Of a DNA stretch of 22,874 bases, positions 6,846 through 14,829 are shown in pieces; position 1 is the first letter of the stretch, and the number at the start of each line of letters is the position of its first letter. Under the pieces are notes generated by a model. That model was not told the origin of the DNA, ran no database searches, and saw nothing but the letters and a program-made list of their open reading frames with translations. Source of the DNA: a virus; IMG/VR virus record IMGVR_UViG_3300048126_000541, positions 1 to 22,874 of that record; one strand, written 5' to 3'. A program made the translations under genes and the position numbers.

Positions 6846-8138
6846 ATGAACAACATAGAAGAAACTAAATTTCTGTCAAACGCTTTAGTCGGAGTCGAGT
6901 TTGAATTTTACTCCAACATTAGTATTGAGAAGACGGCCAAAGAGCTCGGTATCCTATTAGGTAAAGAGATTAGGGTTGAAGAAGAGGCACATAGTGATTT
7001 TGAAGTAACTGATAAGGTTTTTAAATTAGAGCCAGACATGAGTGGTGGTCGAAAACTAATGGAGCTCGTCACAGGAGCCATACCTTACCATAATGCAAGA
7101 TTAATGATTATTAGAGTGTGTAAGTGGATTGAAGAAAACGGATACACTAATGACAGAAGTTCTATTCATTTAAATATTTCTTTTGACAAGAAAAAAATAG
7201 GAGACAAATACAGAATATCTAAGATGAATGTTTTAAAGTTTATTTTAGACTTTAAAGAATCTCAGATATTTAAGTTTTTTCCAGATAGAGAGAACTCTGC
7301 CTATGCAAAATCTATAAAATTTGTTTTACCTAAAAGTGATGTTTACACGTTTGACGGAAACCATATTAATGCTAATAACTTTGTTTTTCCAGATTCTAAA
7401 TATTATGGAGTTAATTTTGAAAAAAGACATAAGAACTATTTAGAGTTTAGATATTTAGGAGGAAAAGATTGGGAAAAGAAAACCAGCAAGATATTACATG
7501 TTTTAGATTTATTCATATCGCAATTATGGAAGAGCACTGAAGATTCTAATTTTAATCAATTAAACGCGATAGAATTAAGAAAAATTCTTGCAAAAAATGA
7601 TAGAGTAATTAAATCATTTCACAACTGGAAAGAAATAGAAAAGAAATGGAAAAACGTTGAACTTTTTGTTGACCTACAAAAAGACTCTAGAATTGTAGAC
7701 CTACATTGGCCTAGCATCAGAGAAAGAGTAATGAAGTTATTTACACATGGTGGTTTAGTTTCAGGTAGAATCAACTATGACTCAGATGCTGGTAGAATTC
7801 AAGTTGAGAATGGTAGATTAGAATATTGTGTAGACATTCAAGCTTATGAATTTGTAAAGTGTTTTCTAAGAGGAGAACTCATACATTGTGATATATTTGG
7901 ATGTGATGTTGAAGGTTCCGATGTAACTGAATGTAACTTCTATCAAAGTTCTCAAATAAATTCCTCTAAATTAAAGAGTTGTTATATACATAGTTCTGTC
8001 GTAGCCAAAGACTGTTATGTTTTTGGCCATGGCCAATTTAAAGGAACTATGAACGGAGGTATTTTTAGAGAAGGTACATACGATAAAAAAACAGCTAGGT
8101 TTAACGATACAGAAATGATATTATATACTGAAGCGTGA
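6846..8138 (+). CDS. Amidoligase-like protein (glutamine-synthetase fold) with C-terminal beta-helix
   Basis: Probably an ATP-dependent COOH-NH2 ligase of the amidoligase group. The family signatures appear in the right order: GVEFEF (16-21, first metal/ATP strand with paired Glu), LEPDMS (61-66) followed by LMELVTGAIP (71-80), a helix, then SSIHLNIS (105-112, where many relatives have H-x-H), and NYLEFRYLGGKDW (197-209) with the E-F-R motif. Residues 210-330 are mostly helical with a beta segment. Residues about 340-415 change to short repeats rich in C, S, D and N (HCDIFGCDVEGSDV, ECNFYQSSQ, SCYIHSSVV, DCYVFGHGQF), like a pentapeptide-type right-handed beta-helix. The substrate is unknown: a virion protein, a peptide or a small molecule. 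It has its own candidate promoter and follows a terminator, so it may be a separate unit in the cluster. Confidence 0.68.
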   Translation: MNNIEETKFLSNALVGVEFEFYSNISIEKTAKELGILLGKEIRVEEEAHSDFEVTDKVFKLEPDMSGGRKLMELVTGAIPYHNARLMIIRVCKWIEENGYTNDRSSIHLNISFDKKKIGDKYRISKMNVLKFILDFKESQIFKFFPDRENSAYAKSIKFVLPKSDVYTFDGNHINANNFVFPDSKYYGVNFEKRHKNYLEFRYLGGKDWEKKTSKILHVLDLFISQLWKSTEDSNFNQLNAIELRKILAKNDRVIKSFHNWKEIEKKWKNVELFVDLQKDSRIVDLHWPSIRERVMKLFTHGGLVSGRINYDSDAGRIQVENGRLEYCVDIQAYEFVKCFLRGELIHCDIFGCDVEGSDVTECNFYQSSQINSSKLKSCYIHSSVVAKDCYVFGHGQFKGTMNGGIFREGTYDKKTARFNDTEMILYTEA

Positions 8139-8160
8139 AATATTTAACTAAACAATTAAA

Positions 8161-8178
8161 TAAATAGAGTAAATAGAA
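8161..8178 (+). repeat. Two 9-base tandem units in an A-rich leader
   Basis: TAAATAGAG and TAAATAGAA lie back to back in the 55-base gap before the 277-residue gene. The whole gap (8139-8193) is A-rich with very few G or C, so the mRNA leader should be unstructured. It could serve as an A-rich translation enhancer or S1-binding stretch, or contain a diverged TAAATA-type late element. The repeat is short and may be chance. Confidence 0.3.
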
Positions 8179-8193
8179 AAATAAAGTAAAGAA

Positions 8194-9027
8194 ATGAGTA
8201 ATATATTTGTAGGCGATAATAACGCTTTAAACACTCCACCCTCTTACGATAGTGAATGTTTTAATAATTTCATTAACGAATTAGCTGACGATGTTACTGG
8301 CTCATGTATGATTCCTATGAATCTTCCTAAAAAGGAGGTTCAAAATATAGTCAAAAGAGCTAAAAAGTGGTTCTATAAGAATTATGAGTACTCTGTTAAA
8401 GAGAACTTTTTAATAATTCCTAAAGAAGTATTTAAAACAAGTGCTTTTAAAAATAGTAGAAGCCTTACCCTACCTGCAATGAATACTGCAACTGGTGGTG
8501 GAGAAGTATTTTCAGTATACGGTGTACAAGAAACCGGAACTAGATATGGGGCAGGAATGGATGTTGACTTTACTTCTGGAGATTTTGCTATCGAAAGAAT
8601 GATGTATCAAGGATTATATGGCGGTGCAAACCTCGTAGAAGGTGCAGAAAACCTACAGTACTATGTAGTTAATGAGTCTTACTTTGATTTGGTCAGACAA
8701 ATTCTTCACAACCCTATTAGTTATGATTATAGTAGATTAACACATGAACTTAAATTTACAGGAGAAACTCCAAAAAAAGACCTTGTTTTAAATGTATACG
8801 AAACCGTTCCAGAGTGTGCATTATTCGGAGATGAAGCATTCTTTAGATATTGTGCTGCTAAAATTAAAGTTTCTCTAGGTCAGAAAATGGGTATATTCGG
8901 TTACTCGCTTCCTGGAAATATAGAAGTAAATCCGGACGCTATTTCAGGTTTAGGTGAAACAGAACTTGAAGCGGTGATTGAAGAAATAAAAGGAGATGAA
9001 GGCGTCGACTGGATGATGCATTCTTAA
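8194..9027 (+). CDS. Probable virion structural protein next to gp25, function unknown
   Basis: A 277-residue protein with mixed alpha/beta content. Visible blocks: a Pro-rich start, a helix with KEVQNIVKRAKKWFYKNYEY (about 47-66), a FLIIPKEVF strand, a LTLPAMNTATGGGEVFSVYGV region, a long YFDLVRQIL helix, a VLNVYETVP strand, and a C-terminal helix FFRYCAAKIKVSLGQKMG followed by YSLPGNIEVNPDAI and an acidic tail. I recall similar layouts in unnamed structural proteins of large T4-like phages, but cannot name the function; neck, connector and baseplate are all possible. It starts after a 55-base A-rich leader and is followed after 16 bases by gp25, so it likely heads the wedge operon. Confidence 0.45.
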   Translation: MSNIFVGDNNALNTPPSYDSECFNNFINELADDVTGSCMIPMNLPKKEVQNIVKRAKKWFYKNYEYSVKENFLIIPKEVFKTSAFKNSRSLTLPAMNTATGGGEVFSVYGVQETGTRYGAGMDVDFTSGDFAIERMMYQGLYGGANLVEGAENLQYYVVNESYFDLVRQILHNPISYDYSRLTHELKFTGETPKKDLVLNVYETVPECALFGDEAFFRYCAAKIKVSLGQKMGIFGYSLPGNIEVNPDAISGLGETELEAVIEEIKGDEGVDWMMHS

Positions 9028-9043
9028 ACAAATATATAGTTAA

Positions 9044-9397
9044 ATGGAATTCTATATCAGAGACGTTGGTGACCCTAATTTCGATCAGAATAAACTAGAA
9101 GCAGGTTCAGAAATTGCACAGCTTTTAGCACAGATCGAAACTCTTCTTTTTACGAGAAGAGGAGATGTAATGGGTGACCCTAACTTTGGAGCAAATTTAG
9201 ATGATTTGGTATATTCTTTAAGATATAATGATAGAATGATAGCGAGTACAATAGAAGACCAGTTAGAATCATACGTTCCTTTATCAAGAAAATATAACAC
9301 AAGGGTAAACGTTGATTTTACAGAAGAAGTTGATAGACACTTGTTGTTTGTAAATATAGATATAGACTCTAAATACCAAGTAGGAGTTTACATATAA
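9044..9397 (+). CDS. Baseplate wedge protein gp25
   Basis: The small sheath-initiating wedge protein that, with gp6 and gp7, forms the core bundle of contractile baseplates. Length (117) is typical of the gp25/GPW family. The family core is clear: a helix SEIAQLLAQIETLLFT, then RRGDVMGDPNFGANLDDLVY (38-57), where the 'R.G.....dp.FG..l..l' signature lies, a helix with TIEDQLESYVP, and paired strands TRVNVDF and LLFVNIDI. Sixteen bases separate it from the upstream gene and 15 from gp6, the same order as in T4 and in simple contractile systems. Family members are often mislabelled lysozyme; nothing here suggests enzyme activity. Confidence 0.88.
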   Translation: MEFYIRDVGDPNFDQNKLEAGSEIAQLLAQIETLLFTRRGDVMGDPNFGANLDDLVYSLRYNDRMIASTIEDQLESYVPLSRKYNTRVNVDFTEEVDRHLLFVNIDIDSKYQVGVYI

Positions 9398-9412
9398 AAT
9401 TAGAAAATAAAA

Positions 9413-11233
9413 ATGGCAGATAAAAAATTCTTAAGTACTTCTAGAATAAGGGTCAACGAAATGATCGCTGATACCAAGGCCTATATGACTAGGGTATACA
9501 ATAAAACCGGAGAGCTATTTACTACAGCTTCTCCTTTTGCACAAATCTTACAAGTTCTAAAGCAACTAACAGGTTTGGTTTTCTTCTATATTGAAGACGC
9601 TACAGTAGAGCAAAACATATTAACTGCTCAAAACCCTGAATCAATATATGGTCTTTCTAGACTTGCAGGTCACGATCCATTTAGAGGTTCATCAGCTACA
9701 GGAGAAATAAAACTTAGATTAAACACGTCAGGAGCTAATGCAATTGCCGGAGATGCTCTTAATATACCAGCTAATTGTATTATCAAGTCAAACGATAATA
9801 CCTTAGATTACATCTTAAGAACTAACAACGATCAGTTTAGAATCGATAAAAGTAATTCTGAGTATGTGTTTATACCTATAATACAAGGAACTATAGAGTC
9901 TCAAACTGTTACTTCAACTGGTGAGGCATTTCAATCTTTTAATATAGTTACTAAATCTAACACTGACCATCATCATGTTAAAGTATCTGTAAACTCTGTT
10001 CCATGGACAAGGTATGATTCTTTATATGACATGAAAAAAGATACTGAAGGATTCATAGTCAAAACCGGTATTTCAGGAGGACTAGATATTTATTTTGGTA
10101 ATGATGCGTTTGGAGCAATACCTGCAACAGGTTCTTCTATTGGCGTTGAGTATATAAAAACTGATGGTGCTAAAGGAAATTTAATCGGCTCAAAAGATTT
10201 AACTTTTAAATTTGACAGTGAAGGTACTGATAGCCTAGGAAACCTATACAATTTAAATGACCTTTTAGAATCTTCTTTTACAGTTACTCCAAGATTAGGT
10301 TCAGACCCTGAACAATTGGAGCTAACCAAATTAATAGCTCCACTTCAGTCTAATTCATTTGTACTTGCAAGACCTGAAAATTATGAACACTTCTTATCAA
10401 GATATGGAATGTTCTCGTATTTAGATGCATATAATACAACCGAAGACGGCTACCTAGACGACGATAATGTAATTTACTTATTTATGTTACCGGACACAAA
10501 AAGAAAACTTACAAAGGATAGAGATTATTTTAGCTTAGCTGTAGATGAATTTACGTTTTCTCAATTAGAGAAAGATGCTATTTTAGAATTAATTGAAAAT
10601 TCAAATCAACAAATGGTAACAACAGAAGTTAAAATAGTTGAGCCTAGTGCTCAATATTTTAGAATGGATATTAAAGTTAGATATTTTGAAGGTTATCACA
10701 AAGAAACTCTTTCTACTCAAATTAGAAGTAAGATATCGGATTACTTGATGTCTATCACTAGAAGAGATAGACTTCCTAAATCAGATATTGTAGCGTTGCT
10801 TGAAGGAATTGAAGGAATCGATTCAGTTAATGTTAGATTCAGTTCAAAGGCCGAAGAAGATGCGAGAAGACTAGGATTTTATACAGTTGAAACCGTTAGA
10901 GTGACTCCTTCAACCCCTGTATTAGAAGACATAGGAAATGGAAAACAAAAATATGTTTTCTTTAAGAGAAATATTAAGAAGACTAGAGTATCTTTTGAAT
11001 CAGGAGCTGCTTTACCAGAAGAAGTTATTAATCTAGATTCTTTTGGAGATATTATTTTAGGAAAAGAAGAAATAGCTTTATTTAGAGGTGGATGGAACGA
11101 TAGAGATAATGTTTTAGTTTCTGATAGCGCTGCTATTGGAGAAATGGCTGCTTTGTCTATTTATTTTGATGAGCCTGCAATTCCTAATACAGTGTTTACT
11201 AAGATACAGGCTAAAAACAGAAACCTTCTATAA
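9413..11233 (+). CDS. Baseplate wedge protein gp6 (baseplate J-like)
   Basis: The main wedge protein, whose dimers link into the ring that opens during contraction. At 606 residues it is close to T4 gp6 (660). Recognisable features: an N-terminal helical stretch (ILQVLKQLTGLVFFYIEDAT, 45-64), TAQNPESIYGLSRLAGHDPFRG (71-92), typical of the gp6 family, then beta-rich J-like domains with SSATGEIKLRLN and IPANCIIKSND, and C-terminal helices with LSTQIRSKISDYLMSITRRD, where J-like proteins carry a similar helix-strand unit. The stop overlaps the next start by one base (TAATG), implying coupled translation with the 90-residue gene. It comes immediately after gp25, as expected. Confidence 0.85.
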   Translation: MADKKFLSTSRIRVNEMIADTKAYMTRVYNKTGELFTTASPFAQILQVLKQLTGLVFFYIEDATVEQNILTAQNPESIYGLSRLAGHDPFRGSSATGEIKLRLNTSGANAIAGDALNIPANCIIKSNDNTLDYILRTNNDQFRIDKSNSEYVFIPIIQGTIESQTVTSTGEAFQSFNIVTKSNTDHHHVKVSVNSVPWTRYDSLYDMKKDTEGFIVKTGISGGLDIYFGNDAFGAIPATGSSIGVEYIKTDGAKGNLIGSKDLTFKFDSEGTDSLGNLYNLNDLLESSFTVTPRLGSDPEQLELTKLIAPLQSNSFVLARPENYEHFLSRYGMFSYLDAYNTTEDGYLDDDNVIYLFMLPDTKRKLTKDRDYFSLAVDEFTFSQLEKDAILELIENSNQQMVTTEVKIVEPSAQYFRMDIKVRYFEGYHKETLSTQIRSKISDYLMSITRRDRLPKSDIVALLEGIEGIDSVNVRFSSKAEEDARRLGFYTVETVRVTPSTPVLEDIGNGKQKYVFFKRNIKKTRVSFESGAALPEEVINLDSFGDIILGKEEIALFRGGWNDRDNVLVSDSAAIGEMAALSIYFDEPAIPNTVFTKIQAKNRNLL

Positions 11234-11505
11234 TGGCAGATTTACACACTAACTTATTTAAGGTAAGAAGAAAAAGAACCTATGACGCAAGGAAAACTGC
11301 AGTAGATAATAGAAAGAACTTAGGTAACGATTACACAGAGAACGCTGTAAAGAATTCCATTTCTTCTTATATTTTTAGAAACAAATATATGAATGACTTT
11401 GTTACATTAATTCAATTTGTAATTAGCGATTTAGTAGATGCTGTTACAACATTAAAATTACATAAGTCATACACACATAACAAAAGAGATAAAAAGGTTA
11501 GATAA
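11233..11505 (+). CDS. Small basic protein locked between gp6 and gp7-like genes
   Basis: A 90-residue, lysine- and arginine-rich protein I do not recognise. The first 30 residues hold clusters such as KVRRKRTYDARK; a more hydrophobic helix (about 53-78, FVTLIQFVISDLVDAVTTL) is followed by a basic tail (NKRDKKVR). It is joined to both neighbours by one-base TAATG overlaps, so expression is probably tied to gp6 and the gp7-like protein. A role as a wedge assembly factor or minor wedge subunit is plausible from position only. A tail-anchored membrane protein is less likely because the hydrophobic helix contains two Asp residues. Confidence 0.6.
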   Translation: MADLHTNLFKVRRKRTYDARKTAVDNRKNLGNDYTENAVKNSISSYIFRNKYMNDFVTLIQFVISDLVDAVTTLKLHKSYTHNKRDKKVR

Positions 11506-14243
11506 TGGCCAAGTACGAAAATTTAAAATTCTTTGATAGTCAGTCTAACGACTTAAACATGTCATACGATTCAGTCGCTGAAAAGTGGACAGGGAATGTG
11601 TATTTACCTGAAGTTTCTGCCGGCTTATTCGAGACAACTACTATTTATATACTAGAAGAAGTAGAGGGTACTTTGGGTCAAACAGGATATGTTAACCCTA
11701 TCTCTGAAAATGGAAATTCAGTTAAATTTAGATTTAATTTTACTAATGAATACGGTTCTTCTGATGACGTATATTTATATAAAGCTGAAAGCAGAGATTC
11801 TAAATTTTATGTTAAAAGAATAGAACACTTCGATGCAGATTTACAAGATGCATCAGTCTCTTCATCCGTTTCAAATGGAATAAAGGTAATTTCATCAAAG
11901 CCTAAAACAATACCAATGAGTTGTAATGTTACTCTTTCTAGTCAGGTTGAAGATTATCACAGTAGAATTTTACAGATTCATGAAAGAGTTGGTGATGTAA
12001 ATACTCATCTAGTGGCAGAAATCAGAATATACGGAGAGGTTGAAGGTGAAGATGAAAGATTAAAAGACCTATTAACTAACATAGGTATGAATTTAGAAGA
12101 AGCTGACTATTTACTTTTTAAAAGGTCAGACGTAAAAGAACTTTCTCCTAACTATCATATAATTAATGAAAAAAGAAGAGAACTTCTTTTAGAAGCTAGC
12201 CAAATAAAATCTTTTATAGGAACGTATAAAGCTCTTTTAAATGCAATAAAGTTTTATGGATATGATAACCTAACTCTAAAGGAGTATTGGTTAAATATCA
12301 ATGAACAAGCTGAGAGTTTTGGAAAACTGATAGCGGTTGCGGTTCCTAATCAAGAAATTAAAGGCTTCTTAGCGGCAAAAAATATAGATAAGGAGCTTCC
12401 TAACTCTAATCATAAAAAGACATCTAGATTCTCTTTAGTTTATAGGCTTAATAATTTTAATGGAGAATATGACAAGTATGACCTTCCACAAGTAGAAGAA
12501 GTATTTGATTTTTCACCAGATGAAATTTTAATAAAGTTATATGGGTTAAAAAACAAGCTTCAAAAATACTATCTACCTCTACAAGCTAAGATTATAGATA
12601 TTACAGGTGAAGGAGATTACTTTACAAGAGTTAATACTAGGGTATTTGACAATCAACAGAAGATAGAGGATATTGATGAAGGAGTTAGGGTTGCTTATGA
12701 AGTTACACCCGACATTAGAAGAGTATTTGTAGAAGATTTAAGAAAGGTTGATTATAGATTAACAGGGTTAGGTCAAGATTTTGATGCTTTGATTATATCG
12801 AACGATAAACAAGCAGTAATGGATAACATAGACGGCTTTTACGGTTCGTATTATGATACTGACATGAATTCGTTTCAAACCCTAGATGGAATTCCTATCG
12901 GAGCTCCAATAAATTTAAAAGCAAACTCAATACCTCAAACATGGGATTCAGCAGACTTTACATTTTTAGATGTTGAAGAGAGTGGAGACGATTTACACTG
13001 GAATAACTGGTGGTACAGAAACATATATGAAGTTGAATGGGTTATTACAGGTCCTAATAATTATTCTAAAATTCTAAGAGGTCCGATCGCATATTATTAT
13101 GAAGTTCCTATAGTTTTACCTTATCATGGAACATATAATGTAGAATTAGCTTTTCATGATTTATTTAATGTTAGAAGTGTAGATAGAAAACCACAGTCTA
13201 TTATAGTATCTCAAAAAGAAGTTGAGATTTACGGAGTATATGAAAAGATTTATCCACAATTATCATGGAGAGACTATAAAACTCCTTGGGAAATTTCAGG
13301 TTCATCTTGGGATTGGGCTCATGAAAATAGAGAAGAGGTTAGAGACGTAATCGGAACATACTATTTAACATTGAATAGGGCAAACTATTTACATGGTATA
13401 GAAAATGGATTTCAGTTCTCTATGGTTAGAAGATATTTAGACCCATCCTCACCAACAGGATATTCAGAAACACCTGGACCATATCAATGGAGAAACTTAA
13501 GAACACATCAATGGAACGATGGTGACCAAGTTAGTTGGGAAATGACAAGAGTTGGCGCAGATATTAACTCATCATTTAAAATAGATTTAAGAGTAGACCA
13601 AGGACATACTGGAAATGGAGAACTTATATTAACATGGGTAGACCCATCAGACAATCTAGTTCAAACAGACTCATATACCATAACCTCCGCATATCCTGCT
13701 GACTCATCTGATTTAAATGGATGGCAAGCAATTGCAGATGAACTAAATGCTTTAACGGCAGAAGACCATCCTAGGCTTTCTAGATTTAATTACAACCCCG
13801 TTTTCGTTGATGTTGATGGAACTGTAGTTTCTGGTTATACGCTTGGACAAGACACATGTGAATTTATATTAGCGGTTGCTGAGGAACCTGGAAGAAATTA
13901 TGACTTCACGGATATTCAAATATCAGATGGCTCTATTAGCGGAGAACAACAATATACAAGCTATAATCCATCTTTTGAAAACTTAAATATCTTAAGAGAC
14001 CATGAAACTGTAAAAATGTTGAATCATTTAACATTTTCATATGATTTAACTAATATGCCCGGTATAATAAAACAAGTGTGGACTTTAATAAATAATAGTC
14101 TAGATGAAAAAGATATATACTACAACAATCAGTGGCTGACTTATTTGTTTGAGAACAAGGGTGACTATACAATAAAGCTAGAATTGACTGATTCTAATGG
14201 AAATAAAAATGTAACAACAAAAAACATCTTAACAATAAATTAA
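11505..14243 (+). CDS. Baseplate wedge protein, gp7/tail-protein-I-like, with PKD-like domains
   Basis: A 912-residue protein in the T4 gene 7 position (T4 gp7 is 1032). Residues about 140-285 look like the wedge core: long helices around VEDYHSRILQIHERVGDVN and NEKRRELLLEASQIKSFIGT, then YKALLNAIKFYGYDNLTLKEYW, which matches the 'GT..ali.a++..G.....EyW' pattern of tail protein I. Residues about 500-570 form an Ig/PKD-like sandwich (EVEWVITGPNNYSKIL, PYHGTYNVELAFHDLFN), a Trp-rich region follows (about 580-680), and the C-terminus (about 838-912) is a second PKD-like domain (YLFENKGDYTIKLELTDSNG). The added domains probably decorate the wedge exterior or hold peripheral proteins. The start is coupled to the 90-residue gene by TAATG. 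Confidence 0.62.
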   Translation: MAKYENLKFFDSQSNDLNMSYDSVAEKWTGNVYLPEVSAGLFETTTIYILEEVEGTLGQTGYVNPISENGNSVKFRFNFTNEYGSSDDVYLYKAESRDSKFYVKRIEHFDADLQDASVSSSVSNGIKVISSKPKTIPMSCNVTLSSQVEDYHSRILQIHERVGDVNTHLVAEIRIYGEVEGEDERLKDLLTNIGMNLEEADYLLFKRSDVKELSPNYHIINEKRRELLLEASQIKSFIGTYKALLNAIKFYGYDNLTLKEYWLNINEQAESFGKLIAVAVPNQEIKGFLAAKNIDKELPNSNHKKTSRFSLVYRLNNFNGEYDKYDLPQVEEVFDFSPDEILIKLYGLKNKLQKYYLPLQAKIIDITGEGDYFTRVNTRVFDNQQKIEDIDEGVRVAYEVTPDIRRVFVEDLRKVDYRLTGLGQDFDALIISNDKQAVMDNIDGFYGSYYDTDMNSFQTLDGIPIGAPINLKANSIPQTWDSADFTFLDVEESGDDLHWNNWWYRNIYEVEWVITGPNNYSKILRGPIAYYYEVPIVLPYHGTYNVELAFHDLFNVRSVDRKPQSIIVSQKEVEIYGVYEKIYPQLSWRDYKTPWEISGSSWDWAHENREEVRDVIGTYYLTLNRANYLHGIENGFQFSMVRRYLDPSSPTGYSETPGPYQWRNLRTHQWNDGDQVSWEMTRVGADINSSFKIDLRVDQGHTGNGELILTWVDPSDNLVQTDSYTITSAYPADSSDLNGWQAIADELNALTAEDHPRLSRFNYNPVFVDVDGTVVSGYTLGQDTCEFILAVAEEPGRNYDFTDIQISDGSISGEQQYTSYNPSFENLNILRDHETVKMLNHLTFSYDLTNMPGIIKQVWTLINNSLDEKDIYYNNQWLTYLFENKGDYTIKLELTDSNGNKNVTTKNILTIN

Positions 14244-14249
14244 AAAGAA

Positions 14250-14810
14250 ATGGCAAGTATTACAACAATTAATGGAACAGATAGTCTTTCAACTTCGAGA
14301 GTAGTTATCAATGATAACTTTAGTGCTCTTGATAGCGGACTGGATGGAATCACGGCCCTATTAGATACAACTGGGCAAAACTTAACTTTATCTGGCTCAA
14401 TGACAGGTTCAAGTTTAACTTTAACAGCGAGCAACACTAACAGATTTGTTGTTAGTTCAACTCAAATAGTTAACAGTTTACCAGCTACGTTTGAAGGCCA
14501 GCTTATTATAGAAGACGGTATCAGATACTCTACAGTATCTCCAACTATTTTACCTGCTGCAAACAGCTATGAATATAGCACCTTTATATTAAGCTCTACT
14601 ACTTTTAGTGGAACTAACGTATTGGCTGCAGGCGATGAAGGTCAAGAAATTACCTTAATAGCAAGTGGAGGTGGCGTTGATATTGACCACAATAATATTG
14701 CTGGAGTTACAGCACTTATTAGTATGGCTGATAACGGAACGTTAACACTTAGGTATATAGGAGCATCTTGGTATGTTATTTCATTCGCTAATACGACAGT
14801 AACTTATTAA
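14250..14810 (+). CDS. Short fibre-like virion protein
   Basis: A 186-residue protein rich in Thr, Ser, Leu and Gly, with almost no cysteine and few basic residues, as in beta-structured phage appendages. The N-terminal segment (INGTDSLSTSRVVINDNFSALDSGL, about residues 7-31) is a typical fibre or whisker attachment start. The middle has repeated LTLSGSMTGSSLTLTAS strands, and the C-terminal part (EGQEITLIASGG, GTLTLRYIGASWYVISF) resembles the jelly-roll-like ends of fibre and head-decoration proteins. It follows the gp7-like gene by six bases. Likely a trimeric short fibre or appendage; its target is unknown. Confidence 0.55.
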   Translation: MASITTINGTDSLSTSRVVINDNFSALDSGLDGITALLDTTGQNLTLSGSMTGSSLTLTASNTNRFVVSSTQIVNSLPATFEGQLIIEDGIRYSTVSPTILPAANSYEYSTFILSSTTFSGTNVLAAGDEGQEITLIASGGGVDIDHNNIAGVTALISMADNGTLTLRYIGASWYVISFANTTVTY

Positions 14811-14829
14811 AAAATATAAAGCTAACTAA

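Noticed and set aside
6846-8138. True glutamine synthetase or gamma-glutamylcysteine ligase
   Set aside because: Length, motif wording and the beta-helix tail do not fit either housekeeping enzyme; only the shared fold signatures are similar.
8139-8193. T4-type late promoter in the gap before the 277-residue gene
   Set aside because: TAAATA strings are present but no TATAAATA or GATATATAA match, and the gap is so A-rich that partial matches are expected by chance.
9044-9397. Lysozyme annotation for the gp25 gene
   Set aside because: The gp25 family was historically labelled acidic lysozyme. The protein has no catalytic Glu/Asp arrangement that I can recognise and matches the wedge family in length, core motif and position.
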